From contig OY754984.1 in NCBI GenBank assembly GCA_963576475.1, positions 15,436,722-15,500,721 of the forward strand: a DNA stretch of 64,000 nucleotides, given 5' to 3'. Numbering within the stretch: the first letter of the stretch is position 1; every line of letters starts with the position of its first letter. The translations under genes and the position numbers were made by a program. Positions 54,168 through 64,000 of this stretch are shown here, piece by piece. The notes under the pieces are model-generated. The model made no database searches and was not told where the DNA came from. It saw only the letters and a list, made by a program, of their open reading frames with translations. Origin of the DNA: Molanna angustata (taxonomy: Eukaryota > Arthropoda > Insecta > Trichoptera > Molannidae).

Positions 54168-54500
54168 TCATTCATTCATACCATCATGGCATATCCTACA
54201 ATGTGGGGTAACCAGCGAAAGGCGTGCGGGTGTGAATTGCCTTTTAAAAGGGAGCACAACACATCTGTGTACACCCAAACACCAGTCTCGTCTCACCTAA
54301 AAAGGCACTATCGAAAATACAACGGACAAAATAACATTTCACATAATTATGCAATGAGGTTCACCACCCATTCTGAATTAAATGCCTTTTATAGTGTGTG
54401 GGGATAAAGGTGTGTATGTCGTGCTTCATTTTGTAAGGCAGTGCATACCCGCATACCTGTCGCTGGAATCCCCAAATTGCAGGATCTGCCGTGATGATAT
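54168..54500. mobile_element. Two family P copies head-to-head (inverted)
   Basis: 54168-54312 is a minus-strand P tail part (ATTCATTCATACCATCATGG ... CACCTAAAAAGGCACTAT). From 54312 a plus-strand copy begins (CGAAAATACAACGGAC ... GTTCACCACCCATTCTGAAT ... CCGTGATGATATGAAT), making an imperfect foldback. Confidence 0.7.
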
Positions 54501-54564
54501 GAATAGTTAGTTAAACCACAAATGAGCTATTTTATACTACCAATCACATATTTTTTGAAAGAAG

Positions 54565-54650
54565 ACTAAGTTGACATCCGCCCTGAGGAGGACACGGTCG
54601 CTTTGAAATCGGTCCTATAAAATAAATAGCACAGTTGTGGTTAAAACATC
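54565..54650 (+). repeat. Repeat with CTGAGGAG...GAAATCGGT core
   Basis: CGCCCTGAGGAGGACACGG, TCGCTTTGAAATCGGTCC, then AAATAAATAGCAC and GTGGTTAAAAC. Compare the foldback arm at 52129-52215 (GGACGAAGGAGCGG ... CCGAAACTAG ... GTGGTTAAAAAC). Likely termini of related elements. Confidence 0.4.
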
Positions 54651-54922
54651 TATTCATACCATCGCGGCATACCTACCTTCATACCATCGCGAGTATCCAG
54701 CGACCGGTGTGCGCGGGTGTGCATTATTACCTCATAATTGATAATCACGACATAGGCGTGTATGCGTTGACATTCAGAATGGGTGGTGAATCTCATAGCT
54801 GAACTATGTGAGATGTTATTGTGGCCTGTTGTATTTTCGATTTCCCGGCACTTGCGGGACCGAATATAATGATGATAAATAAGAGTGGAAGTGGAAGCAC
54901 TATTTGAATCCGGTGCCTCGAT
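54651..54922 (-). mobile_element. Short retroposon family P copy
   Basis: ATTCATACCATCGCGGC, CAGCGACCGGTGTGCGCGGG, ATTCAGAATGGGTGGTGAAT, TTGTATTTTCGATTTCCCGG, then the head variant GTGGAAGCACTATTTGAATC and CGGTGCCTCG. Confidence 0.7.
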
Positions 54923-55075
54923 ATATTTAAAAAAATTAATTATTAAAATACAATAGATTAAAAATGTGCTACAAAGTTTATTCTGAAAAACCTATCTATA
55001 TACCTCCATATTAAAACAAAATAAAAGTCAATAACATAATTGAATTTCTATCTGAATTTCCCTTTAAATTGTATA

Positions 55076-56222
55076 GGGGAGAGGAGTATATTACCGTACA
55101 GTGGCTAATTCCGTACACATGGTTTTAGCGAAACCCTCAACAAAAACAAACAACTATCATTGTCTAGAGTTAGTCTTTACCATTCCCAGTGCCTTTGACA
55201 GAAACACGCGCCATTCTACCTGTGACCTTTTATCTGAGAGCACATATGACGTTTAGCGCTATTTTCTTATAGAAATCATCGATTGATCTTTAAGCTGTAA
55301 GTAAATTAATTATAGTTATTTTGTAAAATAATATTAATATTCGCGTTCTTTGATAGCTTGACATTAAACCTAATATGCTTTAGCATTCAATGTTTCGATT
55401 TTTTAATAGATATATTTTGCCAAAAATATTTTGGTTTCCGGGTTTCGGGTTATGCCGTACATTTTGTACGGTATTAGCCGCAACACGTTTTGGTGACTTT
55501 TCACGATGGAAGAGGAAAAATATCATAGCAATGACATCTACTAATATGAAGGATATATTAGGCCGCAGCTGTGAAAAAAAAACATCGAAGAACGTCAAAC
55601 ACAAGAGAAAACCAAACTTAAGAAAGACTCAAAGAAAGTCACACTAAAAGACAGAAAGAAAGATAAGAAAAAAAACACAAAGACAGTCATGAAAAAATCA
55701 AAAAGAAGCTACATCTTATAAACGCTAAATTTTTAATGATTCTACAATCGATTCTGATGGTGATACTACGGCAATGGTTCTTCATGATGACGACGATAAT
55801 GATGGAGCGTACTACGATGAAGGACTACTGGGCGTAGCTAATGAGCTATGTACTATTTGTGGAGAATTTGGCAATAACAATGAACTCTGGTATCGTTGCA
55901 TATCATGTGCTCAATGAGTGCATGCGCTATACAGCGACAAAGAGGTCCCAGATGGTTAAATCTGTAGTTTATGTAAACCATAACTCAGTGCCTATTGCTG
56001 TACGGAATTACCCGAAGTATTCGGGTAATACCGTACTTTCCACTTTTTTAAATATGTTTAGTAAACCGATTTTTTAAATGTTTTTTTTTTTATTTTTTAA
56101 TATAACATTATAAAAGCAATTAAAATTGCTGTGAAACTGTATTTTATTGAACGTGTAATTATATATAGTTATGACATAATTTCAACTTAAGTTTAGGTGC
56201 ACGGTAACATACTCCGCTCCCC
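55076..56222 (+). mobile_element. Tc1/mariner-type (pogo-like) DNA transposon, 1147 bp
   Basis: TIRs GGGGAGAGGAGTATATTACC and its inverse GGTAACATACTCCGCTCCCC (one or two mismatches) are bordered by TA on both sides (55074-55075, 56223-56224), the target duplication of this superfamily. The interior holds a decayed transposase C-terminus and several CCGTAC words. Deletion of the catalytic part makes it non-autonomous. Confidence 0.8.
55480..55985 (+). pseudogene. Transposase C-terminal remnant with PHD-like finger
   Basis: Translation with frame changes gives a lysine-rich stretch (EERQTQEKTKLKK, KDRKKDKKKNTKTV), then an acidic stretch (STIDSDGDTTAM, HDDDDNDGAYYDE), then ELCTICGEFGNNNELWYRCI, SCAQ, a stop in place of W, VHALYSDKEVPDG, a stop, ICSLCK. 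The C-x2-C...C-x2-C-x4-H...C-x2-C pattern is a PHD/RING-type zinc finger of the kind at the C-terminus of many insect DDE_1 (pogo/jerky-like) transposases. The DDE catalytic domain is missing and two stops interrupt the finger, so the remnant cannot work. Location inside TA-flanked TIRs supports this identity. Confidence 0.65.
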
Positions 56223-56686
56223 TACATAGGTATAAATATGCAAACCAGAAAATTACACTTTTTATTTGAGAGTATGTTTTTATAAATATTTCAATAGTGT
56301 CCTTATAGTGCTTATTATAAAACATCAATCAGATAACCATAATCACTGTCCAACCAATGAATTATATTTTATTTATTTATTTATTTAAGATTTGGTACAC
56401 GGTTAATATACAATACACATTTACATAATATCAAAACAAAGAAACCGTGCATACAAAAATCGCACAAGGGAAAGCCTGTCTGTGAGTATACCAATTAATA
56501 TATAGACAAAATTATTTTGTTAATAACATCAGATAACGATATAAAATGAACATATAGCAAAGTGTAAGACATATAAGTACAAAAAATATAAAAAAAATAA
56601 CTTATAGATATAAATACACATATGTAAATCAATAGGTAGGTAAACACAAAACAGCAGACCGACAGCGAGCGGTCCTACCAAATCGC
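56223..56686. other. AT-rich DNA with a LINE-like TTTA tail
   Basis: TTTATTTATTTATTTAAG at 56366 followed by GGTACACGGTTAATATAC looks like another minus-strand LINE 3' end. No coding motif seen. Confidence 0.4.
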
Positions 56687-56937
56687 ACCTTTATTTTCAT
56701 AGTGACACTAAACAAAATTGTAAATATTAAATTTTTATTTTTTATAACCAGCTATGTATTTTAGATGAGCGCTGTCTATTGAATACAGAAACACCAGATC
56801 ACTCCTTCAAACATTGGCTACCAATTGGCATTATTGCAATTTGTATTTTTTCTATATAATTAAATAAAAAAATCCAAAACTTTTATCCCTGATGGTGAAA
56901 TTTTTTATTTGTTTAGTGTCACTATGAAAATAAAGGT
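56687..56937. mobile_element. TIR element, 251 bp with perfect 30-bp TIRs
   Basis: ACCTTTATTTTCATAGTGAC then ACTAAACAAA at 56687-56716 is exactly inverted at 56908-56937. No coding capacity. No convincing target duplication (flanks ATCGC and AAGAA), so the superfamily is undetermined. Confidence 0.8.
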
Positions 56938-57261
56938 AAGAAATATTCTTTTTAACTTAGTCGACAGCAACAATACTTGGCAAGTACAAATATGTCGCAG
57001 TCAATATACATATAATCAGTGAGTTACGCAAATAATTGGTGTTGGACATCTTACATAGGAATGTTATACTTTGGCGGATACTCATACTCTTCCTGGAAAA
57101 TGGTAATGTATCTGACTAACAAGGTAAGAGGAGCTAAAGTAGTTACTTATTATCTTATAGACGATCATGAGATCAGATATAAACCTATCTTCGTAGGTAG
57201 ATATACCTGAATTCTATTCAAGCCTTACATGTAATCATTTCAATGTACCTACCTATATATA

Positions 57262-57395
57262 ATTATACTAGCGGACCCAACAGTCGTTGTCCTGTATCGC
57301 TTGCTATTTCATCAAAATTGGTCCAGATGTTTAGGAGTCCAGCGACATACACACGTACAGAAGAATTATATACTTATAAATACATTAATGAAACT
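57262..57395 (+). repeat. Dispersed insect repeat (ACTAGCGGACCC type)
   Basis: ACTAGCGGACCCAACAGTCG, TTGTCCTG, then ATTTCATCAAAATTGGTCCA and CATACACACGTACAGAAGAA form a phrase familiar from many insect genomes. Recognition is from memory; there is no second copy in the window. Confidence 0.45.
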
Positions 57396-57893
57396 CATTT
57401 ATTGCAAACCTTCCCCAACGCTACGTAGTGCGCTTCTTTGGAAGAGTAAAATAAACCCAAATCCTAATAGTTACGTAGTCATGTTAAAAAACAAAAATAA
57501 CAAAAAGTTATACTATTTTATAATACCAGACAGTACATTTTTCGACACGTTTTGTTATATTTTTTTCCACTATTACAATTATTGATACGATTTGTGAATT
57601 TAAAACAAAAAATATGTGATTAATTATATAATTAACTATATAATTTCTAATCTAATTAATTATATAATTTCTATTTACTACTAATTTATAAACATCTCTT
57701 AAAATTAGTTATATTATGCTCTGTGTATATTATATATTGATGTTTATGTCGGTTTCATATTATTTATCAAATTATTTTATTTTTCCAAATTGATGTTAAT
57801 GATGTACGAGGTAAAAATTAAATACTGAATAAAAAATAACTTGCAAAAATACCCACTCCATACAACAATTATAAGCATACATGATAAGAAATA
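57396..57893. other. AT-rich DNA, no recognised feature
   Basis: Local duplications of TTAATTATATAATTTCTA at 57617-57675. Confidence 0.45.
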
Positions 57894-58086
57894 CACTGAA
57901 AAAAAGTTATGTTAAAATTAACCGAACTATAGTGACTACAAAATAATTCGTTTTGTGCTACTAAATATTTTGTGCGCTTAACCAAACAGTACAGTCATAA
58001 ACAGATAAATTTTTATTACCTAATAACAAAGGTTTGGCTAAAAACGCAGGTTGGCAGTTCGGTGGTCACAATTATTATTTTCAGTG
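57894..58086. mobile_element. Tc1/mariner-type MITE, 193 bp
   Basis: CACTGAAAA ... TTTTCAGTG ends flanked by TA on both sides (57892-57893, 58087-58088). Imperfect pairing extends inward (AACCGAACTATAGTGAC against GTTCGGTGGTCAC). Confidence 0.6.
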
Positions 58087-58551
58087 TATATATATATATC
58101 TTTTTATTTGTTTTTTTTGTCTATTTTTTTATTCGTGAATTTATTGTTTAACTTTTTAAGTATATATTTTTTTGCCAAGTGTATACCTAATTGTTTTTTT
58201 TTCTTATTCTATATATTTTTATCATCAATATGTGTTTATATGTATTATGTATGTAAAAAGCAATTAATGCTGTTTATAAATAGATAAAATAAAATAAAAT
58301 ATATTATTTTATTGGTATATGATACTATAAAATTTGAAAGTACTGTTTAACTACAATATTTCATATTATTTTTAAAGCCGTATAGACAAATAAAGTAAAA
58401 TCTACCCCATGGCAGCTCATCACGCCTCATATCACAAAATCATAATATAATTTAAACAATATATTTAAAAAAATAGGTACGAAAATTTAAAGTTTTTCCC
58501 CGAATTAATTTCGTGCCCCTTAATCATTTCATGCCTCCCCAATTTAAAAAT
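58087..58551. other. T-rich DNA, possible LINE 3' UTR
   Basis: 58100-58310 is T-rich and ends AAAAAGCAATTAATGCTG then AAAATAAAATAAAAT, like other LINE tails here. No protein motif. Confidence 0.35.
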
Positions 58552-58775
58552 AAATTTTGAATTTTGATAAGATCGGACATCGATCCCGACACCTCTGAGG
58601 TAGCGCCAACTCGTTTAACCTAATGGCGGTTTCACACAGGACACTAAAATGTGGGTACGTACCTTCCAATGTTTTTTTTATATTTTCACACACACACCAG
58701 GAATAAAACCCGGTCACACGCCGATGACACAAACACTCGACCGCAGCACGTGCCGACCCTGACAAAATATCACAA
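58552..58775 (-). mobile_element. Candidate SINE or tRNA-related repeat
   Basis: Minus strand has GTGCTGCGGTCGAGTGTTTG followed 25 bp later by GACCGGGTTTTATTCCTGG, an A-box/B-box-like pair. Only one copy is seen, so the call is weak. Confidence 0.3.
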
Positions 58776-59224
58776 AGGGATGGATTCATAATGTCTTTTG
58801 TTTAATAATCACGCAAAAAATGTTCGGTTAAAAGATTGAAAAATGTTTAGTATTAAAAAACGTATTTTATAAAAAAAATATATTAGTGATGTTTTAATGA
58901 AACGTCGAAAATATTTATACATTTTTTTTATTATGGCAATAAAGTTAGAGTGACGTTTTTTTTTTCTCTTACAAATAATCTAATTCCTTTGATTTTCTTC
59001 TACTAATCGCTTTAGTTTTCTTATCCCAGCTATGACTGTATAGACTTTAATAATAATAATAATAATAGAAAAATAAAAATCTTTACTAAACAAAATATAT
59101 TATACGTAGTCAGACACACGAGTAAACATGGGTATCAAGTATAAAAAATAATATTATAAATAAAAACAAATTAAAATTACAGTGAAGAATAAAAAATACA
59201 AAATTTTATATAAAAAACATTAAT
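58776..59224. other. AT-rich DNA, no recognised feature
   Basis: No interpretable frame. Confidence 0.5.
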
Positions 59225-59412
59225 CAGGGGGGCAAGTCTTGTCCAATCGGCGAAATCAAAACCTTAGTGATTACCCATATCATGGATATAATTATCATAT
59301 AGAGTTCTATGACATCTAAAGATATTATAGAACTCCATATAATAAATAAATCCTTGATATGGGTAGTTACGAGGGTTTTGATTTCGCCGATTGGACCAGA
59401 CTTGCCCCCCTG
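59225..59412. mobile_element. 188-bp foldback, CAGGGGGGCAAG ends
   Basis: CAGGGGGGCAAGTCTTGTCC then AATCGGCGAAATCAAAACC is inverted at the other end (GGTTTTGATTTCGCCGATTG, GACTTGCCCCCCTG), with arms diverging toward the centre. No target duplication is visible. It abuts the LINE RT fragment and terminates that reading frame. Confidence 0.75.
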
Positions 59413-59660
59413 TGTTTTTGTCCAGTTTAGAATATAATTTAAATCGACATCCATTGTTTCTACAGCGAGGGAATGGTCATCAGATTTGAAATGAATATAT
59501 AGTTGGAGGTCGTCAGCAAAAATATGATATTTGCGTCTTATTAATTTCGCTAAGGGATTTATGAATATGTAGAAAAGTAAAGGCGAAAGCATACCTCCTT
59601 GCGGAACGCCTGCTATAAATAAGGTTGGTCCAATTAGATTCCAACTTTTAATAAACTTTT
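59413..59660 (-). pseudogene. LINE reverse transcriptase core fragment
   Basis: Minus-strand frame reads SWNLIGPTLFIAGVPQGGML, SPLLFYIFINPLAKLI, YHIFADDLQLYIHFKSDD and LNYILNWTKTQ. Motif B (GVPQGGMLSPLLF) and motif C (FADDLQLY) of a CR1/Jockey-like RT are intact, close to but distinct from the copy at 11250-13328. Upstream motif A is missing and the frame is broken downstream at 59412 by the foldback. The sequence beyond the foldback does not resume RT, so this is an internal scrap rather than a simply interrupted element. Confidence 0.8.
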
Positions 59661-60419
59661 TTCTTCTATTCTTTTTTTCTACTTCATCATGTTACGTCAT
59701 ACTTTGCAAATTGTTAGCTTTGATTTGAAAAATAAAATTGACTGAATTCATAATTGAGCTTTGATTAAAACGTATGAAATTCTCCGCTTATTAAACATGG
59801 ACAAATTGATGAAATAATTAAGCCAATTAATACAACATATTAAATACTTTCATTAATAATATGCGATATTGTTTAAATTTAGCAATGAATATAATAGAGT
59901 ATAGTGCGTCCCTGTTAAGCCGGTCCTGATCACAGGAAGCTAAGGAAATTACACCCGTGAAAGGTATTATTATCGTAATGGCGCACCGAGTGGATATGTG
60001 TAGATCCATTTAGCATTTTACGCCTACCTGAACATCAGGGAAAATATTTTGTCCTACCCACAATACTTATAGCATGTACTTACCTAACATCCAAATTAAT
60101 AATCATCTTCCACGCTCAAATTATCTATATTTATCATTAGATGGACCCGTCCGGATTGATTTGACTAAATCTATGATCGAAAATCTTCAAGATAATAGGG
60201 TATAATCGTGAATTTTCGTTAATTATTTCCAAACTTTGAAATATTTTCTTACATGTTAATCATTTTGCTAAATTAAATTTGCCTCCTTATCATATCCTTA
60301 TCCCCTCTTCTCCCCTCCTCTCCTCTCTTTCCATTTTTTATTGTTTTTTTTTTATATTATATGTTTCAATAAATATATAGATATATTTTATTTACATAAA
60401 TTGGTACGTGTCATTCACA
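59661..60419. other. Unassigned; possible LINE 3' UTR
   Basis: 60095-60205 gives a short frame ending in a stop (NNHLPRSNYLYLSLDG then PVRIDLTKSMIENL) followed by CT- and T-rich DNA like a LINE 3' UTR. I do not recognise the frame. 59900-60010 is a GC-richer patch of unknown origin. Confidence 0.3.
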
Positions 60420-60490
60420 ATTTACCTCACCATATGGATATGGTTGGTTGGAAGGTATAACCATATGGCAACAAGCCTTCTCAAAAAAAA
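60420..60490 (+). mobile_element. LINE/SINE 3' hairpin remnant
   Basis: GGTTGGTTGGAAGGTATAAC then CATATGGCAACAAGCC is a diverged form of the 3' signature at 13540-13580. Confidence 0.55.
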
Positions 60491-60560
60491 ATGTCTTAAG
60501 AATATTTGTATTATATTGAATTAAGAATATTTGTACCTTTAAACCAAATTCACCTATTTA

Positions 60561-60648
60561 TCTAATCACGGCCTATCTCTTCGATCTGCTGAACGTACTA
60601 CATTAACTATCCTAATTCACAACATTACATTTTTTAGCTCTTCCTTGA
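60561..60648 (+). pseudogene. Fragment of the 10.8-13.6 kb LINE
   Basis: TCACGGCCTATCTCTTCGAT, CTGCTGAACGTACTAC and TTAACTATCC match 13131-13205 (SHGLSLRSAERTTLAIPIHN). Both flanks are unrelated. Confidence 0.8.
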
Positions 60649-60819
60649 GTCCTGATATAACTTCGACATACTCGCTTTCCAATTTATTTCTTTATTTATT
60701 TTATTTGTTTAAGGTTACATACAGTTTTTTTTAATTAACATAAAATCTCAAAATGAATTAACAAATACAAAACCAAGATTGTAACACCAATTACTAACAT
60801 ATGGTCTTACAATAAACAA

Positions 60820-61905
60820 TCATAATGATACAGCAATAGTTACATCCTCCAAAAATATTATCGATGCCGAACATGAAATGCAGTTATGTTACACTCGACT
60901 TTGCGCATGGGCTCATGATAAAGGGTTAGCAATAAGTGAAAACAAAACACAACTTCTGCATATCCATTCCTGTAACAACAAGACCACGCACAAATTACAA
61001 ATTCTATCACATGATCATCAATGTTTGCATAGTAACTCTCAGAATAATTGTAACTGCCCATCATTGACAGAAGTCACATCATATAGGTATTTAGGACTTA
61101 TCATTGACAAACACTTAAACTACAAAGAACACGTTGACTATGTTTGCAGTAAACTAAGAACTATGACAGCAATTTTCAACATAATAAGACCTAGATTAAC
61201 CTTCTGCTCGGCCAGATTGCTGTATATGGCCCTCTGTGATTCAGTAATATCATATGGAATATCGTCATATGGATTGGCATATAAAACTACTCTAAATAAG
61301 ATTGAAAAGATACAAAGAAGACTACTAAAAATTATTATTACTAAAAAAATAGCTAAAAAGTTAAAAAGGAAAAATAAATGCCTTTTCGACCAATCTAAAG
61401 TATTGTCTCTTCAGAGGAGAGTGGAGTATAGCATTCTGGTTGAGCATTTTTTGAGACCTAAAGACAGACTACTCATAACACACGACAGACAAACTAGATC
61501 AGTGACCAACAAACTTTTACGTACAAACAAATTCAACAATGACTATGGACGTAGGACCGAAGATGTGCTGCTGCCCAAGGTCTGGAACCCCATGCCTGCC
61601 AGCTTGAAGCAGTGTGGATCCATCGAGGAATTCAAAAAGAAAGCCAAAGGTTATATATTACACAAAAATCCTCGATGGTTGATCTAAGGGGTGAGCGCGG
61701 GTTGTTCCGGACTTTGTAGGAAAAATGTAGTATGTAGGTACAATATTAGTTTTTAATTGAAATTTATATGTATATATGTGTATATTACAAAACTGTTATA
61801 ATTAAGATCACAGCCAAAAATCCCCTTAAGGGATTAGGCAAAATAATATGTTTATTGTTATTATATTCTTTATTAATAAAATAAAAAAAAAAAAAAAAAT
61901 AAGTA
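60820..61905 (+). pseudogene. 5'-truncated LINE, RT C-terminus, 3' UTR and poly-A
   Basis: Frame from 60820 reads NDTAIVTSS (the end of the FADDTAI motif C), then CYTRLCAWAHDKGLAISENK, SYRYLGLIIDKHLNYKEHVD, YMALCDSVISYGISSYG, TTLNKIEKIQRRLLKII and ends VWNPMPASLKQCGSIEEFKK, GYILHKNPRWLI, stop. This is the thumb and C-terminal region of a CR1/Jockey-type reverse transcriptase, with about 285 residues and no stop. The truncation falls just inside motif C, so the first two catalytic Asp residues and the endonuclease are lost. The 3' UTR has CCCCTTAAGGGATTAGGC and a 17-base poly-A, immediately followed by the Helentron-like element at 61913. Confidence 0.85.
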
Positions 61906-61912
61906 CATAATG

Positions 61913-63408
61913 AAACGAGTGGGTTGTGGCCAACACTAAACTCTCCACACCACAAATATTGACAATGAAATATTTTATTCATTCTAAATTTTACTACCAG
62001 GAATATAAATTTTCTAACGATAGTATATTTTCATGTTAAGATAGACAAACTATTAATGCAGTATGGTGAAGAATTCTAATGTTGTATGAAATATTTTAAT
62101 AAAAGCAGATAAATTTTGTTTTAAAGGACGTTAGAGCATTTTGACAATTTTGACACGTGATATCATATGAAGAAATTTTTGTTATTTATGGAAAGCTAAT
62201 CAGTTCGATGTTCAAGCTCTTTACATTATAACATGAAATCAAATTACTGAACTTTTCCATACATAAGAAATTTATCTTATTATATACATTTTTATTCATA
62301 CTAAATTTTACTACCAGGAAAATAAATTTTCTATCGATAGTATATTTTTATGTTAAGATAGACAAACTATTATTGCAGTATGGTGTAGAATGCTTATGTT
62401 GTATGAAATATTTTGATAAAAGCAGATAAATTTTGTTTTAAAGGACGCGAAAGCATTTTCAAAATTTTGACACGTGATATCATATGAAGAAATTTTTTGT
62501 TATTTATGGAAAGCTAATCAGTTCTATGTTCAAACTCTTTACATTATAACATGAAATCAAATAACTGAACTTTTCCATACATAGAAATTTATCTAATTAC
62601 ATTATTATTCATACTAAATGTTACTACCAGGAATATAAATTTTCTTCCGATAGTATATTTTTATGTTAATAAAGACAAACTAGTAATGCAGTATAGAGAA
62701 GAATGCTTATGTTGTATGAAATATTTTAATAAAAGCAGATAAATTATGTTTTAAAGAACGCGAGAGCATTTTCAAAATTTTGACACGTGATATCATATGA
62801 AGAAATTTTTTGTTATTTATGGAAAGCAAATCAGTTCTATGTTCAAGCTCTTTACTATATAACATGAAATCAAATAACTGAACTTTTCCATACATAGATA
62901 TTTATCTAATTACATTTTTATTCATACTAAATGTTACTACCAGGAATATAAATTTTCTTCCGATAGTATATTTTTATGTTAAGATAGACAAACTATTAAT
63001 GCCGTATAGTGAAGAATGCTTATGTTGTATGAAATATTATAAAAAAAGCAGATAAATTTTGTTTTAAAGAACGCGAGAGCATTTTCAAAATTTTGACACG
63101 TGATATCATATGAAGAAATTTTTTGTTATTTATGGAAAACTAATCAGCTCTAGGTCTTTGCACTTTACACATATGATGTTAATATGAAGTCGATCAGACT
63201 TATAGTTTGGGCTGTAGAGAGGACACAAAAAAGATAAATGCTACGGCGTACGGCGTACGGCGTATACGCCATACACACAAACACATCACGACGAAACTCA
63301 TAGTGTGCATTCTCTACATGATACCCATTGAGAAATTGATGTAAAAAAATACGCTTAAATTTTGCGAAATCATGACTCTCCCCTATTCCATAGTGTGGAG
63401 AGTAAAAA
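61913..63408 (+). mobile_element. Helentron-like element, short form, ~1.5 kb
   Basis: Same 5' end (AAACGAGTGGGTTGTGGCC, ACACTAAACTCTCCACACC) and 3' hairpin (GACTCTCCCCTATTCCATAG, TGTGGAGAGT) as 20440-26500, with almost identical first 450 bp and right arm. It carries about four 313-bp repeats (61930-63130) where the other has about seventeen. Confidence 0.7.
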
Positions 63409-63492
63409 GAGAAAAACCAAAAAAGGATAAAAAACAATCAATATTCAATAACTATTTTACTATTTCTTTATTCTAAACTTTTCTATTATTGT
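63409..63492. other. Short spacer
   Basis: AT-rich DNA between the Helentron-like element and the family P copy. Confidence 0.5.
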
Positions 63493-63732
63493 TTTCGAGT
63501 GTCCCGTAAGAGTCGGGTAATCGAAAATACAACAGGCAACAATAACATCTCACATAGTTCAGCAATGAGGTTCACCACCCATTCTGAATATAGTGCCTTT
63601 TTAGGTGAGACGAGACTGGTGTGTGGGTATACACAGATATGTTGTGCTCCCTTTTATAAGGCAATGCACACCCGCATACCTTTCGCTGGTTACCCCACAT
63701 TGTGGGATATGTCGTGATGGTATGAATGAATA
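63493..63732 (+). mobile_element. Short retroposon family P copy, plus strand
   Basis: TTTCGAGTGTCCCGTAAGAG, TCGGGTAATCGAAAATACAA, GTTCACCACCCATTCTGAAT, CACACCCGCATACCTTTCGC, ending GTGATGGTATGAATGAATAT. It is the fullest plus-strand copy; the tRNA-like start seen at 40440-40465 is missing. Confidence 0.75.
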
Positions 63733-64000
63733 TTAAATAAGCAAATAAATAGATGCATACAAGCTAGGATGTTTGGGAAAGGACAATGGATAAGAAAAGA
63801 CTAAAAAGCAGGGATATCTCTCCGAAAATACCTGATCCCTCTCCTTTTCCTTCCTTCCCTTTGCTACGTAATATTTGCTAAAGAAGGAATATTTATCCCT
63901 AAACATTTCTTGATTTGCTTTTCTTGTTCTTTCACAATCCTTTTTTTGCCTTGATGTTTGTTTACAGTTTTTTATTTTTTTTATTATTTATCTCGGTGTT
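63733..64000. other. No recognised feature
   Basis: Mixed CT-rich DNA to the window end; no interpretable frame. Confidence 0.5.

Noticed and set aside
59900..60010. Resemblance to 5S rRNA (GTCCTGATCACAGGAAGCTAAG)
   Set aside because: Only about 20 bases match the GTCCGATCACCGAAGTTAAG region. The internal control elements downstream do not follow, so a 5S gene or 5S-derived SINE is not supported.

Overview
This window is AT-rich animal nuclear DNA, most probably from an insect. The evidence is many decayed non-LTR retrotransposons of arthropod types (APE-type CR1/Jockey-like, RTE-like, and one with a restriction-like endonuclease), several tRNA-derived SINE families, TIR elements, abundant simple repeats, and the palindromic taggtacctacc word often seen in Lepidoptera and aphid genomes. 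The species cannot be named from the sequence. No host protein gene, rRNA or functional tRNA gene was recognised. The window reads as intergenic or intronic repeat-rich DNA with one assembly gap of 200 Ns (31988-32187).

Layout. 1-10.7 kb: SINE copies, LINE 3' fragments and five blocks of tandem repeats, ending in an array of multimerised LINE tails. 10.8-13.6 kb: the best-preserved LINE, with an open 692-residue reverse transcriptase frame downstream of a frameshifted endonuclease end. 14-20 kb: an RTE-like LINE 3' end, a PIF/Harbinger-type MITE and a 53-bp minisatellite. 20.4-26.5 kb: a Helentron-like non-autonomous element inflated by about 17 copies of a 313-bp satellite. A second copy with about four repeats lies at 61.9-63.4 kb. 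27-32 kb: LINE fragments, a 44-bp minisatellite, a RLE-type LINE and a SINE carrying a LINE tail. 33-44 kb: tandem repeats, SINEs and LINE tails, two of which carry internal coding minisatellites. 45-53 kb: nested inverted-repeat elements, including a perfect 99-bp palindrome, a second 99-bp foldback and a 680-bp foldback. 53-60 kb: SINEs, a pogo/Tc1-type transposon with a decayed transposase tail, and MITEs. 60-64 kb: a 5'-truncated LINE, the second Helentron-like element and a SINE.

How the parts relate. Autonomous LINEs, represented by fragments, probably supplied the machinery for the SINEs. One SINE shares its 3' stem-loop with the 10.8-13.6 kb LINE. The TIR and Helentron-like elements are non-autonomous and depend on transposases not present here. 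Nested insertions give a partial relative chronology. Clade names are inferences from motifs read by eye; no database search was possible.
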